NCBI GenBank assembly: GCA_033763695.1
Contig: JANRKB010000008.1
Coordinates: 1-62,374, forward strand
Source: JANRKB01 sp033763695
GTDB lineage: Bacteria > Planctomycetota > Phycisphaerae > Phycisphaerales > UBA1924
Reading direction: 5' to 3'
DNA length: 62,374 bases
Of this stretch, positions 43,601 to 51,023 are shown piece after piece. The translations under genes were made by a program, and so were the position numbers. A model generated the notes under the pieces. That model searched no databases, was not told where the DNA came from, and was given only the letters and a program-made list of their open reading frames with translations. How positions within the stretch are numbered: position 1 is the first letter of the stretch; every line of letters starts with the position of its first letter.

Positions 43601-43819
43601 TCCTTCGCGTTCATCCTCGGCGTCGTGCCGCTGATGCTCGCGCAGGGCGCGGGTGCGGCGAGCCGTCAGGCACTCGGCACGGCGGTCTTCGGCGGCATGC
43701 TCGGTGGCGGCTTGCTCGGCCTGATCTTCACGCCTGCGTTGTATGTCGTGGTGACGACGATCACCGAGAAGTTCACCGGCCCGCCGAAGGCGATCGCGAA
43801 TCCAGCGACGGCTCACTAA
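40625..43819 (+). CDS. RND multidrug efflux pump, HAE1 family (AcrB/MexB-like)
   Basis: This 1,064-aa inner-membrane pump is the usual length for HAE1. The start MLSKFFIDRPIFASVVSIVI is canonical. The proton-relay aspartates are present in VVDDAIVVVENVER (D413/D414), as is the porter-domain motif PIAQYPELAPP. The second membrane half ends with GAKNAILIVEFARE and RPILMTSFAFILGVVPLM. It works as a trimer with the adaptor upstream. An outer-membrane TolC-like partner is not encoded nearby. The ATG at 40625 has no strong ribosome site but matches the family start. The substrate is unknown. Confidence 0.95.
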   Translation: MLSKFFIDRPIFASVVSIVIVLLGAVASLRLPIAQYPELAPPVVRVEALYPGADAQTIADTVAAPIEQEVNGVDGMIYMSSTSADGRYSLDVSFKVGTNVDDASVLVQNRVNIALPKVPEDVRRLGVTTKKQSTALAGVISLSSPDSLQSDVTLSNFLSLYWKDEIARIPGVGAINILPAKDYGMRVWLDPSKLKARELSVGEVVNAIRNQNVQVAAGAIGRQPAPVGTDFELIVSTKGRLATAEEFAAIIVKSTPDGRTVRLDEIARVELGARDYSTIATFNGKPNAVLVVYQSPGANLVEITNSLRAKVDELSDPKRAVPLPEGTKVKFFYDSSMFIRASLEEVAVTLLEAFILVFIVVLVFLQSLRTTLIPALTIPVSLVGTFLFMALFGFSINMLTMFGMVLAIGIVVDDAIVVVENVERNIKEHGLSPRDATIRAMGEITAPVIAITLVLMAVFVPTASLTGITGQMYRQFALTIAASTFLSAVCALTLSPALCALLLKPHDPHHKGFILFRPLRWAADAFNAVFDRITTFYGWSTRLASRLAVLTLIAFALVVFVSIRLYGRVPTGFVPNEDLGFVVVAAQLPDGASLERTKHVIDRVSEIVSKVDGVEDVVTLAGFSVIQGQGTSYANAWIVLKPWDERAKSGRDVETIMNDIRAKTGAIQESDLLVFSLPAIQGLGNTSGVELRVLDKAGAGRPALFGSSWEMIGAAAGQAHADGSKKLLAAYSTFRPAVPQLYLDIDREKAIRLGVPMDGLFQTLQTNMGSTYVNDFNLLGRTYQVNMQADYQFRLQPEDILRLETRNNAGAMVPLGTLMSVRDSQGPDRIERYNMYQASAVYGIPARGTSSGEAMALFDAAAADKLPAGMGAEWTGLSFQERLASGQGAIVFALGMLLVYLILAAQYESWTTPLAVVLSVPLVIGGSVAALLLRGLDNNVFTQIGLVLLVGLGAKNAILIVEFARESRAAGMGILDSAVHAAKTRFRPILMTSFAFILGVVPLMLAQGAGAASRQALGTAVFGGMLGGGLLGLIFTPALYVVVTTITEKFTGPPKAIANPATAH

Positions 43820-43851
43820 CGAGCGCGGACCGGTTCGGATGAGAAGAAGGC

Positions 43852-43881
43852 ACGAGGCACACGGCATCGAGGCACGAGGCG
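43852..43881. repeat. Second array of GGCACnn heptamers
   Basis: AGGCACG-AGGCACA-CGGCATCG-AGGCACG-AGGCGC is a short, slightly degenerate direct array of the same 7-bp unit found at 14468-14591, again in a short intergenic gap (after the RND pump gene). It has only one orientation here. Confidence 0.65.
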
Positions 43882-43946
43882 CAGACTCCACGCGCGCCGT
43901 TCCGTGATGAACGGGCTGTGTCCCCGTGCAAAGTCGATGCGAGAGA

Positions 43947-44753
43947 CTATCCGAGCGCGGGCTGCTTCAAAGCATCATCAGCAGTTGCCGACGGGCTTGC
44001 CTCGAGATGCTCAACCATCGCGACGCCATCGATGATCTGCATCTGCCCGTCAAAGTCCTCGACGAGCGCGGAGCCGGTCTCCACCCAGTCGCCGCAGTTG
44101 AAGTAGTCGACTGTGCCGCGGCGGATCTCGGGTTTGTGGATGTGCCCGCAGACGACGCCGTCAAATCCGCGGTCGGTGGCGATGCGTTCGAGCGTGTCCT
44201 CAAACCGGGAGACGTGCGTGCATGCAGACTTGACCTTCATTTTGATGGCCTTGGACATCGACCAATACGGCTTGCCGCGAAGGCGGCGATAGTGGTTGTA
44301 CCAGCGATTGACGACGACAAGATGGTCGTAGATCGCGCCGCCGATGGACGAGAGCAACTGATAGTTCCGCACGACCAGATCGGCTTCGTCGCCGTGAATG
44401 ACAAGCAGGCGGCGGTTGTCAGCGGTGAGGTGCTCGGCCTCGCGACGGACGACGATGCCGCCGAAGTTCAGGCCGTCGTACTCGCGGGCTGAGTCATCGT
44501 GGTTGCCGGGGACGAACGTGACCTTGGTGCCGCGCTGCACCATCTTCAGCACGCGGCGGACGAACTGGTGGTGACACTCGGGCCAGCGCCAGCGGCTGCG
44601 CAAGCGCCACATGTCGACGATGTCGCCGACCAGATAGAGGTTCTCGCACTCGACGTGCTTGAGAAACGCCGCGGCTTGCGCAGCCATCGCCGTGCCGCTA
44701 CCCAAGTGCAGATCGCTGATGAAGACAGATCGATAGGAGAGTTTGATGCTCAT
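43947..44753 (-). CDS. plcP: PlcP-like metallophosphoesterase (phospholipase C for lipid remodelling)
   Basis: This 268-aa calcineurin-like phosphoesterase carries all metal-ligand motifs: SDLHLGS, VGDIVDMW, PGNHDD, VIHGDEAD and GHIHKPE. The sequence style (YLVGDIVDMWRLRSRWRWP, PYWSMSKAIKMKVKSA, YFNCGDWVETGSA) matches the group often annotated as UDP-2,3-diacylglucosamine diphosphatase that includes PlcP, which removes phospholipid head groups to give diacylglycerol. Divergent btaA/btaB, which use diacylglycerol, strongly support PlcP over LpxH. The ATG at 44753 has GGAGG 12 nt upstream. An upstream in-frame start would add 26 unlikely residues. Probably Mn2+-dependent and phosphate-controlled. 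Confidence 0.8.
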   Translation of the reverse strand: MSIKLSYRSVFISDLHLGSGTAMAAQAAAFLKHVECENLYLVGDIVDMWRLRSRWRWPECHHQFVRRVLKMVQRGTKVTFVPGNHDDSAREYDGLNFGGIVVRREAEHLTADNRRLLVIHGDEADLVVRNYQLLSSIGGAIYDHLVVVNRWYNHYRRLRGKPYWSMSKAIKMKVKSACTHVSRFEDTLERIATDRGFDGVVCGHIHKPEIRRGTVDYFNCGDWVETGSALVEDFDGQMQIIDGVAMVEHLEASPSATADDALKQPALG

Positions 44754-44886
44754 GTGTACGGCGACCTCCGTGTCGGAACGAAATGCGAGTCGTGCATGAC
44801 TCGGACAAGCAACACAGACCCCACTGGTCACAGGAAGTATCGACGAGTTCGGCGACGCGAGTACCCGGGTTCGCGTCAGAAGTTCG

Positions 44887-44930
44887 TGAAGATTGCGCTT
44901 GATGATTGATGAATCTTCAACGGATCTTCA
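44887..44930. promoter_or_regulatory. Pho-box-like direct repeat between plcP and btaA
   Basis: ATCTTCA (44913-44919), 4 bp (ACGG), ATCTTCA (44924-44930) form two identical heptamers with an 11-bp period, which is the spacing of PhoB/PhoP-type sites. An inverted copy (TGAAGAT) is at 44887-44893. The sequence differs from the enteric CTGTCAT half-site. The divergent position before a phosphate-sparing lipid cluster makes phosphate control plausible. This is an inference. Confidence 0.45.
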
Positions 44931-45022
44931 TCGTGCGAGAACAAATGCGGCACAACGCGTTGTGTAGAGTGGCTTCTTCGTTGATGCGTTCGATCCGCTC
45001 CGCGCGACCAAGGAAGGCACGC

Positions 45023-46285
45023 ATGACATTGGCAACCGACGCCGCTTCTCCGACGATGTCTGATCGCAGCACTTCGCTCCTCAATCGTGCAGTGCGACAC
45101 GCGCCGCGATTCAGCAAGCAGGCGATTCAAGAGCGGCTCTTTGTCGCGTGGTTCAACGGCTTGGTCTACAACCAGATCTGGTAAGACCCGGATGTCGACG
45201 CTGCCGCGTTGCGGCTCGGGCCGCACAGCCGCGTGCTCACCATTTCGTCGGCGGGGTGCAACGTCCTCAACTACCTGGTGCATCGCCCCGCGTCGATCAC
45301 CGCGGTGGACCTCAACCGCCATCATCTGTCCGTGACGCGTCTCAAACTCGCGTGCATGGAGCATCTGCCGACCGATGAGGCGATGTTCCGATTCTGGGGC
45401 GAGGCGAATGATCCGCGCAATGTCGACGCGTTCATGACCCACGTCGCGTCGCGACTGGACGAGGCAATGCGCGAGTATTGGTGCGGCCGACGTGTCGGCG
45501 GGCGAGCCCGCATTGATGCGTTTGCGAGCGGTTTCTATCGTCGATCACGGCTCGGACGGCTGCTCGGCGTCATTCACGGGTCGCTTCGGGCGATCGGGCG
45601 TGATCCCCGCCGCGTGCTTGAGCTCCGCGATGATCCGGTGGCAGTCGAAGCGGCGTTTGAGCGCATGTTCGGCCCGCTCTTCGAAAACGCCGCGCTGGGC
45701 TGGCTGAGCAACTCGCCGCTTTCGGTGTTCAACCTGGGAATCCCGCCCGAACAGTTCCGGGCAATGCGGAGCGAGTCATCGAGCGGCACGTTGCTGCTGG
45801 AGTATCGCGAACGCGTGCATCGGCTCCTGTGCCGCTGGTCGTTGAACGACAACTACTTCGCGTGGCAGACGCTCGCGCGGCGCTACGACACCGAGCGTCG
45901 AGAGGCGGTGCCGCCTTATCTGAAGGCGGAGCATCGCGACGTGATCCGCGATGGATTGGGTCGCGTGAAGACGCACCTCATCTCGACGATCGATCACCTC
46001 GAACAGGCTGAGCCGGGTGCCCACAACGCGTTCATCTTCCTTGATTCGCAGGACTGGATGACGCCCGCGATGATCACGCGCCAGTGGACGCAGATCGCCC
46101 GCGTCGGCACGCCCGGCAGTCGGATCATCTTCCGCACGGCCGCGGCGTCATCACCGATCGAGACGTCGCTTCCGCCGGAGTTGCTCGCCCGCTTTGAGTA
46201 TCACGCGGCTGAGTCGAAGGCCTTCCATCATCAGGATCGGTCGGCGATCTATGGCGGCTTCCACCTCTACACGCTCAAGGCATGA
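45023..46285 (+). pseudogene. btaA: btaA (S-adenosylmethionine:diacylglycerol 3-amino-3-carboxypropyltransferase), interrupted by an in-frame TAA
   Basis: BtaA transfers the 3-amino-3-carboxypropyl group of SAM to diacylglycerol, the first step to the betaine lipid DGTS. The 421-codon frame begins at ATG 45023 (GGAAGG upstream) and codes RLFVAWFNGLVYNQIW, then TAA at 45182-45184 (codon 54), then DPDVDAAALRLGPHSRVLTISSAGCNVLNYL and a full BtaA C-terminus in the same frame. The stop sits exactly where the family has Glu (QIWEDP), so one G-to-T change (GAA to TAA) explains it. The remaining 367 codons are undisturbed. It may be a recent nonsense mutation, a sequencing error, or readthrough. A TTG at 45209 could start a truncated product lacking the first 62 residues. 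The end overlaps btaB (ATGA). Confidence 0.85.
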
Positions 46286-46998
46286 CCTCGCCCGTTGCCA
46301 CATCGCATGCTCAGCTTCCGGTCGGCGACGCCGAGCACATGGCGCGGATGGACCGCATCTATCGCGTGGTGCGCCACGTGTACGACGCGTCGCGGAAGTT
46401 CTTTCTCCTGGGCCGTGACGACGCGATCCGCGCGATTCCCGAGGACGCCCAGACCATCGTCGAGATCGGCTGTGGCACGGCACGCAACCTCATCAAGATC
46501 GCCAGTCTTCGTCCAAGTGCGCAACTGTTTGGCGTCGATGCGTCGCGTGAGATGCTCGCGACCGCTGAGGCGAGCGTCGCACGCCACCTGCCCGGGCGTC
46601 GCGTCGCGCTTCGTGCCGGACTGGCGGAAGATCTCGATCCGCACGCGACATTCGGCAGAGCCGAGCCCTTCGACGTTGCGCTGTTCTCGTACTCGCTGTC
46701 GATGATGCCGACCTGGCGCGACGCGCTGGACGCCGCCGTGCGCAGTGTCAAGCCCGGCGGCACGATCATCATCGTCGATTTCTGGGATCAGGCGGGCTGT
46801 CCGCGCGCCTTCCGAAGACTGCTGACGTGGTGGATCGCCAAGTTCGGCGTGTTTCATCGCCCGGAACTGCTTGAGCGCGTCAACCAACTCGAACGCGACG
46901 GGATTTGCCGGGTTCAGATCCGCGGCGTGCTGGGACGCTATGCATGGATCGGCGTTCTGTCAGACGTCCTTCCGCGCAATGTCTCCTCCGCCGGGTGA
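46282..46998 (+). CDS. btaB: BtaB-like S-adenosylmethionine-dependent N-methyltransferase
   Basis: This 238-aa class I methyltransferase has SAM motif I VEIGCGTARNL, the GVDASREML acidic strand, and post-motif FDVALFSYSLSMMP. The N-terminal HMARMDRIYRVVRHVYDASRKFFLLGRD is characteristic of BtaB, which adds three methyl groups to diacylglycerylhomoserine to make DGTS. Its ATG overlaps the btaA stop (ATGA), so its translation may depend on ribosomes reaching the end of btaA, which the TAA in btaA would reduce. It is intact. Confidence 0.92.
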   Translation: MTSPVATSHAQLPVGDAEHMARMDRIYRVVRHVYDASRKFFLLGRDDAIRAIPEDAQTIVEIGCGTARNLIKIASLRPSAQLFGVDASREMLATAEASVARHLPGRRVALRAGLAEDLDPHATFGRAEPFDVALFSYSLSMMPTWRDALDAAVRSVKPGGTIIIVDFWDQAGCPRAFRRLLTWWIAKFGVFHRPELLERVNQLERDGICRVQIRGVLGRYAWIGVLSDVLPRNVSSAG

Positions 46999-47073
46999 GT
47001 CCTTGGCGGCGTCGACCCGGCGCGACGTCGCTCCGTATCGGAGGATTCGACAACCGTGCGGTAGTGTGCGACG

Positions 47074-48723
47074 ATGGCAGTGATGTCCGACGCCGCACGC
47101 ACAGCAAAGCCACCCTCGGCCTTCACGCCGCTGCGCGTGCGTGCGTTCCGCTGGCTGTGGCTGGCGGGCGTCGGGTCGAACATCGGTACATGGATGCACG
47201 AAGTCGGCGCGGGCTGGCTAATGACGGACCTGGCGCGCGGGTCCGCGGCTTCGACGAACGCGTCGACGCACGCCGCATCGTCGCTGCTGGTGGCGATGGT
47301 TCAATCGGCGGCGACGCTGCCGCTGTTTCTGCTGGCGATCCCCGGCGGAGCGCTCGCGGATGTCTTTGATCGACGCCGTGTCTTGCTCGTCGCCCAGGCG
47401 TGGATGTTGCTGGTGGCGGCGTTGCTGGCGGTGCTCGCGCGGGCCGGATCGATGTCGCCGGGAGAACTCATCCTGCTCACGCTCGCCCTGGGTGTGGGTG
47501 CGGCGATCAGCAATCCCGCGTGGCAGACGCTGATGACCGATCTTGTGCCGCGTGAGGAACTGCCTGCGGCATCTGCGCTCAACAGCGTGTCGTTGAATCT
47601 CTCGCGTGCGGTCGGTCCGGCGCTCGGCGGTGTCTTGGTCTCCACGTTTGGGCCGTGGGTCACGTTCTCGATTAATGCCGCGAGCTTTGTGTGCGTGCTG
47701 GGCGTGCTGCTGGCGTGGAAGCCCGCGCGAGCAGGGGCGATGTCGACGCCTATGCAAGGTGAGCGATTTGTGGGCGCGATGCGCTCGGGCATTCGCTACG
47801 TCGCCTACTCCGATGCGATGAAGGGCGTGCTCGTGCGCACCGCCGCATTCGCGCTCTTCGCCAGCGCGTTGTGGGGCCTCATGCCCGCGATCGCACGCGA
47901 TCATCTGGCGATGTCAGCCCAGGGCTACGGCATCCTGTTTGGCTGTCTTGGGATCGGCGCGGTGGCGTCGATGCTTGTGCTGCCGCGACTGAGCGCGAGG
48001 CTTTCGCGGCACGCGCTTATGTTCGGTGCGTCCACGCTCTATGCGGCGTTGCTCGTCGCAATGGCATTGACGCGCGATGCGACGCTCGGCTGTGCGATTA
48101 TGCTCGCGGTCGGCGCGGCATGGATCACGGTCATCATGTGCGTCAACGTCAGCGCTCAGTCCGGCACACCCGCGTGGGTGCGGGCTCGCGGCATGGGCTG
48201 CTATCTCGCGACGTTCTACGGCAGCATGGCCGCGGGCTCACTCGTGTGGGGTTGGGTCGCGTCGAACTTCGGGATAGCGTCGGCACTGCTCGCTGCGGCC
48301 GCAGGATTGGTGGCCGGGCCGATTGTCACGTGGCGATATCGCCTGCACGAGGTGGCGGCGGCGGATCTGCACCCCTCTTCGCATTGGGAAGACCCCGACA
48401 TCGCGCATCCGATCGACCCGCAGGCGGGGCCGGTGGTGATCACGATTGAGTATCAGATCGCGCCCCAGAACGCGGCGGCGTTTCGTGCCGCGATGGAACC
48501 CGTGAGCGTGACGCGCTATCGCGACGGCGCGATCAGTTGGCTGTTGTCGCGCGACACCGAAGACCCACGCCGCTGGCTTGAAGTGTTCATCGTGGAGACG
48601 TGGGAGGAACATCTGCGGCAGCACGATCGCGTGACCGAGGCAGATCGTCGTGTCCAGCAGCACGCGAAATCGTTCCACGAGGGCGACAAGCCGCGCGTGT
48701 CGCATTGGATCGCGGATCGCTGA
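47074..48723 (+). CDS. MFS exporter (MFS_3/EntS-like) with C-terminal ABM-like domain
   Basis: This 549-aa protein is a 12-helix major facilitator, starting PLRVRAFRWLWLAGVGSNIGTWMHEVGAGWLM and with the loop GALADVFDRRRVLL, typical of the MFS_3 group related to enterobactin exporters. After the last helix (about residue 425), a soluble domain of about 110 residues follows (VVITIEYQIAPQNAAAFRAAMEPVSVTRYRDGAISWLLSRD), resembling the antibiotic biosynthesis monooxygenase (ABM) ferredoxin-like fold. This fusion is known in the family and its job is unclear. A second in-frame ATG three codons in (47083) is an alternative start. It ends 10 bp before a convergent gene. Confidence 0.88.
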   Translation: MAVMSDAARTAKPPSAFTPLRVRAFRWLWLAGVGSNIGTWMHEVGAGWLMTDLARGSAASTNASTHAASSLLVAMVQSAATLPLFLLAIPGGALADVFDRRRVLLVAQAWMLLVAALLAVLARAGSMSPGELILLTLALGVGAAISNPAWQTLMTDLVPREELPAASALNSVSLNLSRAVGPALGGVLVSTFGPWVTFSINAASFVCVLGVLLAWKPARAGAMSTPMQGERFVGAMRSGIRYVAYSDAMKGVLVRTAAFALFASALWGLMPAIARDHLAMSAQGYGILFGCLGIGAVASMLVLPRLSARLSRHALMFGASTLYAALLVAMALTRDATLGCAIMLAVGAAWITVIMCVNVSAQSGTPAWVRARGMGCYLATFYGSMAAGSLVWGWVASNFGIASALLAAAAGLVAGPIVTWRYRLHEVAAADLHPSSHWEDPDIAHPIDPQAGPVVITIEYQIAPQNAAAFRAAMEPVSVTRYRDGAISWLLSRDTEDPRRWLEVFIVETWEEHLRQHDRVTEADRRVQQHAKSFHEGDKPRVSHWIADR

Positions 48724-48733
48724 CGTTCGGCGG

Positions 48734-50083
48734 TTAGTACATGATGCTGAACGAGCCGTCGGCGTTCACCCAGCCGCAGGCGCGGGTGGCGGGTGGCAGA
48801 TCACTGCGTACGCCGCTGGCACCCTGAAGGAGCCGCCCCTCACTGTCAAAGACCTGCCAGCAGATGCTGTGGCTTGTCGGCTCGGGCTTGCCTTCTTCGG
48901 GCGTCGTCAGCGTGGTCCATGCGACGAGCGTGAAGCCCGCGGGATTCACGAGCATCACCGGATCGCGACGCAGCCCCTCGGGTCCGACATCACGCGGCAT
49001 CGTCACAACAAACTCGGGCGGGGTGTCCGGGCGACGCAGCACGCCGGTCGCGATATTGAGGTTCTTGGTTTGCCATGCCGCGAGCAGGGATTCGCCGCGG
49101 AGAGCCATCGCGAAGGCGGATGCGGGCACGGCACGGTCGCGCCAGCCTTCGACGCTGCTGGCGGTCCAAGTCTTGGCGTCGTCGCTCGAGATCATCCACG
49201 TGACATCGCGCTTTGCGTTGCCCTGAGCCGCGCGGAAGAGCACATTGGGGCGACCCTTGTGATCGCGCATCGCGATCGGTGGAACAATTGCCGTCGTGCC
49301 GGCGATGGTGGATTGCGTGATGCGTTCGGCGGCGAAGGTTTCGCCGTCGTCGCGTGACTCGATGAAGAAGATGCGCCGCATCGCCTCCATGTTTCGCAAG
49401 GGCAGATTCTGATCGGCGTTGGCGAAGACGAGGACATGCCCTTTGTCGTCGGCGAGGAGCGCTGCCCCGCCGTCGGCGACGAGCGCGTTTGTGAGCAGAT
49501 TGCGCTGCGGCGTCGCTTTGCCGTCGCGGATGCGGGAGTAGAGCAGTGGCGTGCCGTCCTTGCGAGGACGCGGACGAGGCTTGGGGTCGAGCGTGGCGCG
49601 CGGCTCAGCATTGTCGGAGCCGAGCCAGACGACGTGAACGCTGCCGTCCTTGCCGAGTGCGAGCCGCGGGCCTTCGAGCGAGCCGATGCCGGTGGCGGAA
49701 CCATCTTGAGAGTTGACGCGCAGCGGCGGGCCGAATGACGCGTCGTGCGGGCCGCGCGTGCGATACTCGATGTTGGAATGCACGGGGTCGCCGACGAGCG
49801 TGACGAGGTGGATCGTGCCGTCGGCGGCGAAGGCCACTTCGGGCTGTTTGCCGGCGTCGGGGGTGCGCAGCAGGGTGACGCTCGGAGCCGCGTCCTTGGC
49901 GAGCGGGCTGGGCTTGGCCTGAGGCTCGACAGGCTTTGCGGGCTGGCCCGGGTCTGGCGCGACGAGCGGGCCGTCGGTCATGCCGGGGCCGCCCGGAGCA
50001 AGCTGGGCCATGCACTGGCCCGTGCCCGCGAGGAGAGCGAGCGTCGTGAGTCCGATGGCGAAGCGAACGTGCGTCATCGTCAT
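48734..50083 (-). CDS. Exported Asp-box (BNR repeat, sialidase-like fold) protein
   Basis: This 449-aa protein has a signal peptide (cleavage near QCMAQ) and a Pro/Lys-rich linker. A predicted beta-propeller follows, with Asp-box repeats such as ESRDDGETF and SSDDAKTW. Catalytic sialidase residues (the arginine triad and the FRIP motif) are not apparent, so it is best called a sialidase-fold protein without assigned activity. AGGA precedes the ATG at 50083. A second Met two codons later is an alternative. It stands alone on the minus strand, convergent with the MFS gene. Confidence 0.78.
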   Translation of the reverse strand: MTMTHVRFAIGLTTLALLAGTGQCMAQLAPGGPGMTDGPLVAPDPGQPAKPVEPQAKPSPLAKDAAPSVTLLRTPDAGKQPEVAFAADGTIHLVTLVGDPVHSNIEYRTRGPHDASFGPPLRVNSQDGSATGIGSLEGPRLALGKDGSVHVVWLGSDNAEPRATLDPKPRPRPRKDGTPLLYSRIRDGKATPQRNLLTNALVADGGAALLADDKGHVLVFANADQNLPLRNMEAMRRIFFIESRDDGETFAAERITQSTIAGTTAIVPPIAMRDHKGRPNVLFRAAQGNAKRDVTWMISSDDAKTWTASSVEGWRDRAVPASAFAMALRGESLLAAWQTKNLNIATGVLRRPDTPPEFVVTMPRDVGPEGLRRDPVMLVNPAGFTLVAWTTLTTPEEGKPEPTSHSICWQVFDSEGRLLQGASGVRSDLPPATRACGWVNADGSFSIMY

Positions 50084-50307
50084 GCAGTCCTTGCTCTTGG
50101 GAGAGGCGTGAAGATTGAGTGCGTTGGTGAGCAGATCGAAGCGAGTTGAAGCGTCGCGTCAGGGGATGTGTATCGGCTTGAGGCGGCTCGGGTTCGTAGC
50201 ACGCCATCAATGAGCGTCCGAGAATCGCTGATGGGGCGCTGCAACATGGATGGCGACACTGTGGTACACCATGAGCCGGGCCTTTGGAGCCTGCGTGGGG
50301 AGATCGT

Positions 50308-50955
50308 ATGGGCCGAACTCAATCCGATCGTGGACGGCGGGCTGTGCGGCTTATGGCGGTCGTGTTCGCCGGGTTTGCGATCGCTGTGGCGGGCTGCCGC
50401 GGGCCGGAGTCGCGCTTGCCCGCGATCGCCCGTAAGGCGGCGAGCGCCGCAGCCGCGCCCGGCGGTGCACCGGCGGCCCGAACCGCCGCGGCGGCGGAAC
50501 TGGCCAAGGCGTGGGCGGACGGCATGCGCTTTGGCGAGGCGATCGACTTTGCGTACGAGCGGCTGGACCAGGACCCGGGCGCGACGGTGTTCGCCGGCGC
50601 GGTGCTTGACGCGATCGCAACGGGGGGCGATGAGGTTGGCACGGGCGGGGAGTTTGAGATCTTCTGGATGAAGGTGGGGCGGCTCGCGTGCAAGGCCGCG
50701 GACACCGCGATGGCGAACAACCGTCTGGCGGAGGCACGCTCACTGGTGCTCGCGGGGTCGCAGCGATGGCAGAATGACAGTTACTGGCGTCGCTATCCCG
50801 ACCACGATGCACTCGCCGCGGTCATCCTCGCGGCCAGCGGCGAGCGCGATGTTGCATTGCAGCGGCTGCGCTCGCGCGAAGAACTCGAAAGCCCGGCACG
50901 CGAGGTGTATGAGCAGATCCAGCGGGCCGCGCCGCCGCCGGTGAAGGGTCGCTGA
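50308..50955 (+). CDS. Hypothetical lipoprotein with alpha-helical body
   Basis: This 215-aa protein has a lipobox (VAGC, C30). The mature part is Ala/Glu/Arg-rich and predicted helical (for example AELAKAWADGMRFGEAIDFAYERLDQ and ESPAREVYEQIQRA), loosely like TPR-type repeats although no consensus repeat is firm. GGGAG lies just before the ATG at 50308. It opens a plus-strand run of genes ending with the globin-acetyltransferase gene. Function unknown. Confidence 0.72.
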   Translation: MGRTQSDRGRRAVRLMAVVFAGFAIAVAGCRGPESRLPAIARKAASAAAAPGGAPAARTAAAAELAKAWADGMRFGEAIDFAYERLDQDPGATVFAGAVLDAIATGGDEVGTGGEFEIFWMKVGRLACKAADTAMANNRLAEARSLVLAGSQRWQNDSYWRRYPDHDALAAVILAASGERDVALQRLRSREELESPAREVYEQIQRAAPPPVKGR

Positions 50956-51023
50956 GAGCTTGTGGGAAGTGATGCTGTCGGGTGCGCCGACGCGTGTCGG
51001 TCGCGCCGGGTATCCTCAACGGC

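Noticed and set aside
43852..43881. The GGCACnn array as a CRISPR remnant
   Set aside because: The units are 7 bp with 2-bp variable positions, there are no spacers of about 30 bp and no cas genes.
43947..44753. Annotation of the metallophosphoesterase as LpxH (lipid A synthesis)
   Set aside because: Sequence landmarks and the adjacent btaA/btaB genes fit the PlcP group better, and no other lipid A genes are nearby.
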